Part shown: positions 10,901 to 14,112 of the stretch, one piece after another
How positions within the stretch are numbered: the first letter of the stretch is position 1
Layout of the letters: every line of letters begins with the position of its first letter
The notes under the pieces: model-generated
The model's database searches: none
What the model saw: the letters and a program-made list of their open reading frames with translations, nothing else
Told to the model about the DNA's origin: nothing
Position numbers and translations under genes: made by a program
DNA from: JANQQZ01 sp039187315
GTDB lineage: Bacteria; Planctomycetota; Phycisphaerae; Phycisphaerales; UBA1924
Length of the DNA: 14,112 nt
Assembly (NCBI GenBank): GCA_039187315.1
Contig: JBCCZQ010000079.1
Coordinates: 1-14,112, forward strand
Direction: 5' to 3'

Positions 10901-11744
10901 CGACGAGAACGGCGACTTCTTCATCACCTTCGTCGTCCCGCCATCGTTCGACGGCGGCAACGGCAGCTTCGCTGTCTACCTTCAGGGTGGCTTCCAGGCG
11001 GACTACGCCATCACGGTGGTCCGACAGGGTTCCGGCTCCCAGCAGATCGGCTCGCAGAACTTCCTGATCGAGGCGGCAGGCGGCACGGTCGATTGGTACG
11101 GCATCGAAGAGGCCGTCAGCTTCGCCGGCTTCGACGCCGGAACGCTCGGCTTCTCCGGCAACGTCAACGATGTCACTGTCAATGAGTTCATCCTCAGCGA
11201 ATTGGTGACCGAGCTCAACGGCTTCTTCAGTTCGGCCGGCTTCGATGTCACTTTCTCGATCAACCCCAACGACTTCGAGTTCCAGGAGTTCTCGACCATC
11301 TTCCTGACGAGCGACAACAACTCTCTGGGCCTGCTCTCCGGCACGGACTACGGCGTGAGTGAGCGCTCCGACCCGTTCAATGCTGACAAGGAGGACGAGG
11401 CTGTTGTGTTCGCGCCGGCCTATGCCACACTCGGGTTCAACCCCAGCCCGCAGGATCTGGACAACTTCATCGATTCGATCGCGGTGGGTATCGCCCGCCG
11501 AGCCGGCGAGCTGCTCGGTCTCCGTTTGACCGATGCCAACCCGGTCGGCGATGCCGGCGGTCTGATCGATATCCAGGGCGAAGAGTCCATCGCGTTCCCG
11601 ACGCTGGATACGGCATCGATCTACGCCTTCGACGGCGATCCGCGCGAGCTGGCGAGCAGCGCGGCCAACGTCGACGACACCGGTTTCTTCCTTGGCGACC
11701 AGGACGCGCTTGCACTGCTCGACACGATCCTCGCCGACGACTGA
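1902..11744 (+). CDS. Giant LEPR-motif surface/secreted beta-helix protein with degenerate metallopeptidase-like C-terminus
   Basis: This 3280-residue protein is probably exported and attached to or released from the cell surface; its function is unknown. The N-terminus is Arg-rich with no clear hydrophobic signal peptide and carries the planctomycete LEPR-x-LL motif at 56-62. Then come a beta-sandwich-like region (about 107-295), an EF-hand/dockerin-like loop (351-362, DVNDDGIPEFND), a PPC-like domain (about 661-785), and a long tract of short beta-strand repeats rich in G-x-I and S-I-x-S (about 484-640 and 800-2430), which reads as right-handed beta-helix coils. Within it, two related modules lie at 1912-2027 and 2299-2402. 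After it come an Ig/SbsA-like segment (about 2440-2566), a second EF-like loop (2569-2580), PPC-like domains (about 2640-2789 and 2897-3042), and a C-terminal domain (3065-3280) with a ruined zinc site. I found no Cys and about seven Lys; the protein is very rich in Asp, Ser, Gly, Ile and Thr. No PEP-CTERM, true dockerin pair or transmembrane anchor is seen. The frame is unbroken throughout. Domain names are from reading the sequence, not a search. Confidence 0.95.
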   Translation: MSRLSKARSRYVRSAPSIIERAAQSGAEPDGLGGSEAGRLAAAAGAPIERARIEQLEPRKLLFSVSIDPSTVDPVTGLGIAEGFFSYLTPYRATEEEIDIEPNEIIEEDFNDEDVGPVPPGTFFDGSDILLTSSGNSTARIDTPGGDNANDLQLLDVALTSFGGSDSFIAFSTPSDGDDANSIPNVNEAVTFAVGGTRNGVVFGQQSDLLNGQIEVELLFDGQVLDTYTQADLALIGVVAADAAGNAFTTYTFVDRNLVQGGAFDEVRIVQRPAAPGGMEVAADFFIDDLTFSQPVGNFVDLIDSRRFGVSWSFTGPAGATASFFDLYGRPIVPTIQIGSSDPDVNFAEGDVNDDGIPEFNDGIGRINLSGFNSDSVFTMVGMEAGSFGDGDPPDDATFVEGSYFVRFYDDLSALDDFQEAGFGYIVDNDGAVVGLPEGPGALVIGSPYVRPLTNYNPAGEIDEQEAGFDFNRGDQGFFLTDGSSIGQVVTNAVLHGTSRFSGSLGLFSHSYIVGSLSVSGDLGQFYSGSDAGLWQAGEDGDFGDTNIPSLIFETGGQLAVGRTLGEFAVLGRNAMDITVDGDLSSPNTAPPDDALVYDEREVVFGIRTDLDDGTRFTIATGAILSQGGFVLPAIVTSSAIGVIPPTVALPITFGDTFYRNDSILNAEYIGSAASTVIVRGSVGGADPVNTGEDLSDVYAFAVDGSGPVTIENIGFADGAGFRVQDVDGRTVAATDASFGTSFGQVVTFVPDAPGVYYLVVHRPGNADEDAGIESDYSIVVSGVAPTTLGSYRTGLGGGSGLGDDEDAGFTAPSITVLSGSIGSIRGGVGYVNNSGDEASPLGLTNSITSEEDAAFNIVGISVSTPGDLYSFVAGGDINSSINQLSGEVILTIGRDLGAFHTGRSSVVGGGDADGILIETGGRIGLIDINDNIGGDQDDSDGGALNRTNNPFTIRTGLDPDQSGDIGLIIVGRQVVGDTLTIDTSASPGSVVGGLLVAQRVQDFGTADAFGDDFGFFDGAEGVNLILGPDSDIRFVDTPQIDLTESEDASLPLILGQPLELVDDAGGRVEIVVNQDGAFQQQVGSVIVVPSDIGEGVAIARIEVDLTGNGNPTGGRTLSITGEGGQDVNDIISIGRIVVTFSDPGAIIDISGPAQIDVWRIDAPEGLNSIENRTPNGDIVAIDTLTLDTLRVTDGDIGRTQVPEYGPRLIGPVLGLTAGLVGEVEGAIGITQGAEITAIDWNGQIYRPTTDANFGAGNAYLDDTGSPFDDALNGVIVRSGDITLVESNRSVGDVIAQDIDADIVTVRANADNTLDSDTFEGIFGSIFSARDIDLVQVGDGIIRSETGNDTPFAETGIYAQRFITRVEATLEGSVISSNIVASAVNADATAETLGIDVIDVRNGDIDGAYIGAAQLVQYYNDDNYFRDGIFAEEIRLISVSEGDIFRSEIQTTDLTDLSITGGFYDATDTSITGEVISQITADGFRNTTLEGELREFRPSAIRVGEDLEQLIVTQQGDISDTLISVLGDITSSIVTTNLIRAEIVVANTINALAVSESILASSITAGQLSAVSVSDTVQISSFSISGPIINFTVLNEVVRSEFAVTGPDGRIDLLTATNDLDADITSSGRIGTLSSLNGSISGTIATTTERGDVNQISAALDINSETDIAGDLNMIDAGRNIGDAANPSVVLVRGTLNMLDVSGGRLISDLRVGESITQTIMIGAATNLPADPKAQDGDITAFGVINGVEVTGDYDGVITSESGSIGSVLITDGSLLQAGGVIANDGSINSLTIVRGHLLGTVFGEFSIGSIRVEASADGSFGDIGINNQLSSGVGTDDPARNQLPPTAIATNAADGPIIASLGAINSIVITGGDIIEATIYAGTFIANIDVTGSIRSNDQFGVDETTVIAAGDLIQSVSASGDAEDVIFLAGVTSFGDQPIFEIANPLYADRFGGTGTEADTIKSGSINSVSIGGDATDVRFVAGLTAGSDGIYNTFDGGEGHAVGFSVIETLSIGGTQSNVTFSADRPAIDLNGTNVRNANFGATAPNADGLLAPLNDAFANGPIDLSLLGAEVPRNGSSVFTWNGTSFRVEWSAPPPADAAEAAGQGVIWDGNGTLILANTRITHDVTITILDNDADAATALPTLNDFNIRSNDEASIGTLRVTGENGTAVVAGDSSIVIDNFASAIVLENYEGTGRLVVGADVGSLQFNRIAGVDIQANFVDSTTITASAVTASFNYNGAGSFTVTQNASLRFNVDRSIQTIDIGGTAGGFVFRAGGSLGSFEANEVRRSRLSVANTIGSIDVAGDVFDTAFIAGGDLGTDAVDGDGSASSDADRVTSGTISDVDIGGNFTESDIIAGFLRGGDGFFGTADDAAAAGESSIGTVDIDGSQTGSNINSESFAILSSGTIGMAMIDGEEAASVGNLVVGPIETVPVPLQVDNFGVVQDARTYTAFFTFNQAIDEASFVDALRIREVRNETDAQQPFDTDPLALTPPTPGVAGSGDYSIVYDEEEFIFEVTFDRAITDRDLIDNMDGTFSLPDEPGPGVYRFELDANVLRGLNAAARLDGNGDGFSTLGDTFSMDDIVGDAGDVAGPRTNERVEVMGDGDNITIDFYEAVNLDLVLDSNTTPDGIAETNTPFTIRGAIADHPDRDLVLFGFGGDKDVYEITLQAGQILRLGEITGAASQIVRSVFFQPTDGSLPLLQTTSSGPLDLGGETNESLLLPGPVPELTATGTGSSILIKQTGTYYIVTEASGISFAPFVPGLVDNSVPQANQVGNYQFDIEIFDDGNSGFNAGTDSGNGTNIVDAPVVGAFGATAGQDPETIAPIIIGDFTFRLLPGADGVINPGGGTDDIVSGQNADGSIISTRAGNRLESRVVSSIGPSGAAGTPGEVFADVDVFHLNNFQPIQAGSVVTVTVELSETGTDLGSIQSQDVNEFTSLNQFQDLSDVVQFALFETTRSNDAESADLVFSPTDFTPRAGTPGEIIATDGTTTYGYDENGDFFITFVVPPSFDGGNGSFAVYLQGGFQADYAITVVRQGSGSQQIGSQNFLIEAAGGTVDWYGIEEAVSFAGFDAGTLGFSGNVNDVTVNEFILSELVTELNGFFSSAGFDVTFSINPNDFEFQEFSTIFLTSDNNSLGLLSGTDYGVSERSDPFNADKEDEAVVFAPAYATLGFNPSPQDLDNFIDSIAVGIARRAGELLGLRLTDANPVGDAGGLIDIQGEESIAFPTLDTASIYAFDGDPRELASSAANVDDTGFFLGDQDALALLDTILADD
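2067..2093 (+). other. LEPR-x-LL export-associated motif in the giant protein
   Basis: Residues 56-64 read L-E-P-R-K-L-L-F-S, preceded by I-E-Q. Motifs of this form (LEPR or LEDR, then LL, then S/A) near the N-terminus mark a large class of planctomycete surface and secreted proteins and are thought to act in their sorting. Here about 55 charged and Ala-rich residues precede it. Confidence 0.85.
3882..4256 (+). other. PPC-like (pre-peptidase C-terminal) beta-sandwich, first copy
   Basis: Residues 661-785 show the usual PPC pattern: N-D-S near the start, S-D-V-Y-A-F (a polar start to a strand that describes the protein 'body'), a central strand R-V-Q-D-V-D-G-R, and the closing G-V-Y-Y-L-V-V followed by Y-S-I-V-V. 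PPC domains are secreted accessory modules often linked to peptidases. This fits the peptidase-like C-terminus but is a by-eye assignment. Confidence 0.55.
7635..7982 (+). repeat. Beta-helix module A with GxDGxxxTxD insert
   Basis: Residues 1912-2027. The core reads K-S-G-S-I-N-S-V-S-I-G-G-D, then V-R-F-V-A-G-L, then GSDGIYNTFDG (1989-1999), then I-E-T-L-S-I-G-G-T-Q-S-N. It aligns in order with module B about 376 residues later. The Asp-rich insert between helix coils could bind calcium; that is inference. Confidence 0.7.
8796..9107 (+). repeat. Beta-helix module B with GxDGxxxTxDD insert
   Basis: Residues 2299-2402. The core reads T-S-G-T-I-S-D-V-D-I-G-G-N, then S-D-I-I-A-G-F, then GGDGFFGTADD (2365-2375), then I-G-T-V-D-I-D-G-S-Q-T-G-S-N. 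It shares order, spacing and key glycines with module A but differs in most other residues, so the duplication is old. Confidence 0.7.
9819..10268 (+). other. PPC-like beta-sandwich, second copy
   Basis: Residues 2640-2789. D-R-D-L-V-L-F, then K-D-V-Y-E-I-T-L-Q-A-G-Q, then Q-T-G-T-Y-Y-I-V-T-E and N-Y-Q-F-D-I-E-I follow the PPC strand order. A third, looser copy follows at about residues 2897-3042 (D-V-D-V-F-H-L ... Q-A-G-S-V-V-T-V-T-V-E-L ... F-A-V-Y-L ... Y-A-I-T-V-V). Confidence 0.5.
11094..11744 (+). other. Degenerate zincin-like C-terminal domain of the giant protein
   Basis: Residues 3065-3280. The segment GIARRAGELLGLRLT (3196-3210) has the exact spacing of the metzincin-type site HExxHxxGxxH. 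Only the Gly (G3206) and the surrounding A-G-x-L-L-G-L-R are kept. The three His ligands are R3199, E3203 and L3209, and the catalytic Glu is R3200. The upstream part (S-T-I-F-L-T-S, then S-D-P-F-N-A, then E-A-V-V-F-A-P) resembles the strand and helix order before such a site. If the reading is right, this is a pseudoenzyme domain, perhaps for binding. It could also be an unrelated fold with a chance match. Confidence 0.5.
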
Positions 11745-11778
11745 CCGGAACGACCAACGTCCGATCACGCAACCCTCG

Positions 11779-11804
11779 CCCCGGGCTCCAGCCCGGGGTT
11801 TTTT
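11779..11804 (+). terminator. Intrinsic terminator of the giant gene
   Basis: CCCCGGGCT (11779-11787) pairs perfectly with AGCCCGGGG (11790-11798), in practice an 8-bp stem with a 4-nt loop, and is followed directly by six T (11799-11804). It lies 34 nt after the stop codon and separates this unit from the glycosyltransferase. Confidence 0.92.
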
Positions 11805-11830
11805 CGTCGCATCGACCCCGCTCTGGGCTC

Positions 11831-11869
11831 TAGACTGCGTGACCTCCGGATATCCGGTGTTCGTGGGAG
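11831..11869 (+). promoter_or_regulatory. Promoter/operator candidate and ribosome binding site before the glycosyltransferase
   Basis: TAGACT at 11831-11836 is a modest -10 match without a clear -35. It is followed by a perfect 12-bp palindrome, CCGGATATCCGG (11846-11857), about where transcription would begin; this could be an operator. GGGAG at 11865-11869 is a good ribosome binding site 6 nt before the GTG at 11876. A promoter is expected here because a terminator sits just upstream. Confidence 0.4.
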
Positions 11870-11875
11870 CCGCCC

Positions 11876-13399
11876 GTGTCAGCCGACCAGCCTTCCCCCA
11901 AGCCGTCAGTCCCCCGGCCGAGCCCGCGCGGGCGCATCGGGATCGCGGGTTTTGTCGCTGCTGTGCTGCTGCTGACCGCCGCCGCCACGGGCCTGCGAAT
12001 CTACAACCTCGGCGAACCCGGCCTTTGGAACGACGAGTTCTACACCGTCGCCGACGCCATCCGCCTCGGTGAGGTCCGTCTCGACAAGATGCTGGGCTAC
12101 GTCCCGACCCGTGTCATGCTCGAGCTTGCCGACGCCACGCATCTGCGGCCAACCGATGAGAACCAGCGCCACCTCAACGCGAGCGACTGGCAAGACGCGG
12201 GCCTGACACCCTTTCTGCTGCGGCTTCCCACCGCGATTGTCGGCATCGTGACGATACCGCTCGTTGCCGTGTTTGCATGGTTCGCGTTGGGGCCGCGCCT
12301 GGCGATCGCCTTGGCCTTTCTTTACACGGTCTGTCCCTGGCATATCTATTGGTCCCAGGCGGCACGTTTCTACTCGCTCCAGGTGATGTTCATGTCGGTG
12401 GCGCTGCTGGCCTATTGGGCGGGCATCCGTGCCCGCTCGGCGAAGTGGCAGATCGTCGCGGGCAGCGCCTTTGCACTCAGCGTGCTGTCCCAGCCGAATG
12501 CCGTGATCCTCGCGCTGGTGCCGTGCATCGACTTCGCGTTGACGCTTGTCCGCCGCAGACCGCTGCGGATGCCTCGAACCGGTATGGTGGCTTGGGCTGC
12601 CGCGGGTGTCGTCACCGCCGGGATCATCGGCTACGGGATCCACAGTGATCGCGAGGCGTGGAGCCAGTTCGTCGCTGCGCAGGAGCCGAGCGGCCTTATC
12701 GGTGCGATCAAGCTGCCCATCGGTGTCGTGTACATCATGACGCCCGTACTGATGCTCGCCGCGGTCGTCGGCGCGATCCAGCTGGGTCGACGGAACCTTC
12801 GGCTCAACGTGTACCTCTCCGCCTGCGCTCTCGTGCCGGCTCTGGGTTATTCGGCCTGGGCCCTGGGCAACAACGTCGGTCTCCGATATCTGTACGTCGC
12901 GCTGTTCGGCCTGCTCGCCCTTGCCGCGGTGGGACTCGCGCGCACCGCCGGTACCTTTCTACGTTCTCGAAGGCCGATGATGGCACTCGTCCCGTACGCC
13001 ATCATGCTGGCTGGCATCGCGCCGCTGCTCGCCAGCTACTACACCACGGGCTACGGCTTCCACCCACGCTGGGCCGACGCCTACAACGACCTGGTCCGCG
13101 AACGCCTTCCCGGCGAGCGTGTCGCCGGCACGCACCCGATCGTGGGTTCGTTTTACCTACGCGAGCCCGTTGAGCTGATGCCCGCCGATGCGGCGACCTT
13201 CGACGCGCAGGGCGAGACCATCATCGCCGCCGTGGAGTCCGACATGCTCCGGCCCTGGATGGCCGAGCGCGCCGAACGGCTGAGCGTCCGCGACATCCGC
13301 GCCCTTGAGCCCGATGCGGAGGTCCAGATCCTCCGGCTCCATCCGAGGCCGGTCGAGCCCGCTATCACGCTGCAACCCGACGACCCTGATCCCCAATGA
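11876..13399 (+). CDS. GT-C family (GT39/ArnT-like) membrane glycosyltransferase
   Basis: This 507-residue polytopic inner-membrane protein probably moves a sugar from a polyprenyl-phosphate donor to an envelope acceptor on the outer face of the membrane. The first hydrophobic segment is at about 21-39. It is followed by R41 and LWNDEFYT (50-57), where D53-E54 match the acidic pair of the first periplasmic loop that is catalytic in PMT and ArnT enzymes. SQAARFYSLQ (160-169) is a second family motif. Many further hydrophobic segments follow, and RYLYVALFGLL is typical of late helices in the family. From about residue 388 the protein is a soluble C-terminal part of about 120 residues ending in a Pro/Asp-rich tail. 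The start is GTG, supported by GGGAG 6 nt upstream. The donor and acceptor cannot be read from the sequence. It probably shares an mRNA with the lipoprotein 38 nt downstream. Confidence 0.88.
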   Translation: MSADQPSPKPSVPRPSPRGRIGIAGFVAAVLLLTAAATGLRIYNLGEPGLWNDEFYTVADAIRLGEVRLDKMLGYVPTRVMLELADATHLRPTDENQRHLNASDWQDAGLTPFLLRLPTAIVGIVTIPLVAVFAWFALGPRLAIALAFLYTVCPWHIYWSQAARFYSLQVMFMSVALLAYWAGIRARSAKWQIVAGSAFALSVLSQPNAVILALVPCIDFALTLVRRRPLRMPRTGMVAWAAAGVVTAGIIGYGIHSDREAWSQFVAAQEPSGLIGAIKLPIGVVYIMTPVLMLAAVVGAIQLGRRNLRLNVYLSACALVPALGYSAWALGNNVGLRYLYVALFGLLALAAVGLARTAGTFLRSRRPMMALVPYAIMLAGIAPLLASYYTTGYGFHPRWADAYNDLVRERLPGERVAGTHPIVGSFYLREPVELMPADAATFDAQGETIIAAVESDMLRPWMAERAERLSVRDIRALEPDAEVQILRLHPRPVEPAITLQPDDPDPQ

Positions 13400-13424
13400 C
13401 CCCCAGGCCTTGCATGCCACACAC

Positions 13425-13431
13425 AGGGGAG
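13425..13431 (+). promoter_or_regulatory. Strong ribosome binding site of the lipoprotein gene
   Basis: AGGGGAG ends 6 nt before the ATG at 13438. It is the clearest ribosome binding site in the window and fixes the start of this gene, which is open to the window edge. Confidence 0.8.
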
Positions 13432-13437
13432 CCAAGC

Positions 13438-14112
13438 ATGCCGATCGTTACCCGTTTGCTGATCGCCGCGACCATCTCGGCCGCCGCTGCCACTGGCGCC
13501 GGCTGCATTATCCACGTTCACGGCGAGGGACACACCTGGAGCAGCTTCAAGACCGACTGGGACGAATCGATCGACCCGGAACTGGTTGCCAGGGCCAGCG
13601 TCGTCCGCATCGTCAACGAAGCCGGCGATATCGAGGTCCAGCGCACCGACGCTCGGCCCGGGCTCACTGCGATCATCCGCACCGAGGATGAAGACCGCCT
13701 CGACCGCGTTACGATCCGTCAGTCGCTTGATGACGGCGTGCTCGTTATCGAGCCCGATTGGGATGGGCGTCGCCGCAGCAACGAATCCTGCGACCTGTGG
13801 GTACGCCTTCCAAACATCGACCGGGTCGAGCTCCGCTCCACCGCCGGTGATCTGGAGCTGGTGGGATTCGAAGCGGATGCGTCGCTCGACTCCGGGGCTG
13901 GAGACATCGAAGTCCGCGATCACACAGGGACGCTCGAAATGGACACCAGCGCTGGCAGCGTCGAGGTCGAGCGGGCCTCCGGACCGATCGCGGCCTCGAG
14001 CAGCGCCGGCGACATCGAGCTCGAGCACATCGGCTGGCCCGTCGAGATCAGCACAGCCGCCGGCGATATCGAGGTCAGTTTCCTGCCCGACTTCGATGGC
14101 ACCCTCGAGCTC
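13438..14112 (+). CDS. DUF4097-like repeat lipoprotein (3' end beyond the window)
   Basis: The first 225 codons are present and the frame is open to the last base. Residues 1-22 form a signal peptide (MPIVTRLLIAA, then Ala-rich), ending in T-G-A-G before C23, a lipobox with Gly instead of the usual Leu at -3. This predicts a lipid-anchored protein outside the inner membrane. The mature part has an A-G-D-I-E-V strand at 62-67, then from 134 onward a run of 18-residue repeats each opening with S/T-x-A-G-D-I/L-E-V/L. This pattern fits DUF4097 / GIN-type adhesin-head beta-helices, which occur in envelope-stress and surface proteins; the exact role is unknown. It starts 38 nt after the glycosyltransferase stop and has its own strong ribosome binding site, so co-transcription is likely. 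Confidence 0.85.
   Translation, partial: MPIVTRLLIAATISAAAATGAGCIIHVHGEGHTWSSFKTDWDESIDPELVARASVVRIVNEAGDIEVQRTDARPGLTAIIRTEDEDRLDRVTIRQSLDDGVLVIEPDWDGRRRSNESCDLWVRLPNIDRVELRSTAGDLELVGFEADASLDSGAGDIEVRDHTGTLEMDTSAGSVEVERASGPIAASSSAGDIELEHIGWPVEISTAAGDIEVSFLPDFDGTLEL
13837..14112 (+). repeat. Exact 18-residue (54-nt) tandem protein repeat in the lipoprotein
   Basis: Units begin at residues 134, 152, 170, 188 and 206, each with x-x-A-G-D/S-[ILV]-E-[LV]. The spacing is exactly 18 residues with no indel, though the DNA is well diverged. The last unit runs into the window edge, so more may follow. Such regular units are one beta-helix rung each. Confidence 0.85.

Noticed and set aside
10014..11768. 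Open frame of 584 codons on the - strand
   Set aside because: It is fully antisense to the giant gene, starts beside its terminator, and has Arg/Asp/Val-rich content typical of the complement of GC-rich coding DNA; no known domain is visible.
13153..14028. Open frame of 291 codons on the - strand
   Set aside because: It covers the end of the glycosyltransferase and the lipoprotein in antisense. The sense-strand lipoprotein has a signal peptide, a strong ribosome binding site and regular repeats, so it is the real gene.

Overview
The window is GC-rich DNA with four genes, all on the + strand. It most likely comes from a member of the Planctomycetota, possibly the Phycisphaerae. The main evidence is the giant central protein: its N-terminus carries a L-E-P-R-x-L-L motif (residues 56-62), the hallmark of large exported planctomycete proteins. 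The genome is GC-rich and no mobile element, CRISPR array, tRNA or rRNA is visible. The phylum is a good inference; the class is a guess.

Layout. (1) 166-1383 is pheA, a fused AroQ chorismate mutase / prephenate dehydratase / ACT protein (P-protein) that takes chorismate to phenylpyruvate for phenylalanine synthesis. Two mutually exclusive hairpins lie upstream of it. (2) 1384-1901 is a non-coding gap of about 0.5 kb with one AT-rich extended -10 promoter candidate (1513-1521). Downstream of that is a possible leader of about 375 nt with exact direct repeats and two strong hairpins before the ribosome binding site. (3) 1902-11744 is one open frame of 3280 codons that fills 70% of the window. 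It encodes a surface or secreted repeat protein: LEPR motif, beta-sandwich, PPC-like (pre-peptidase C-terminal) domains, a very long beta-helix-like tract, an Ig/SbsA-like segment, further PPC-like domains, and a C-terminal domain that looks like a metallopeptidase whose HExxHxxGxxH site is destroyed at every zinc and catalytic position. A textbook intrinsic terminator follows at 11779-11804. (4) 11876-13399 is a GTG-started polytopic membrane glycosyltransferase of the GT-C (GT39/ArnT-like) type. (5) 13438 to the window edge is the start of a DUF4097-like lipoprotein with an exact 18-residue repeat; it is cut by the edge and was found by translating the region directly.

How they fit together. 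pheA is housekeeping and looks unrelated to the rest. The giant gene is its own transcription unit, with its own promoter candidate and terminator. The glycosyltransferase and lipoprotein are 38 nt apart and are probably co-transcribed. All three downstream genes are cell-envelope functions, so the right-hand 12 kb reads as a cell-surface locus; that the glycosyltransferase modifies the giant protein is only a guess. The best candidates for something undescribed are the pseudo-zincin C-terminus, the duplicated GxDGxxxTxDD modules inside the beta-helix, the extreme amino-acid bias of the giant protein (no Cys, about seven Lys), and the structured leader in front of it.
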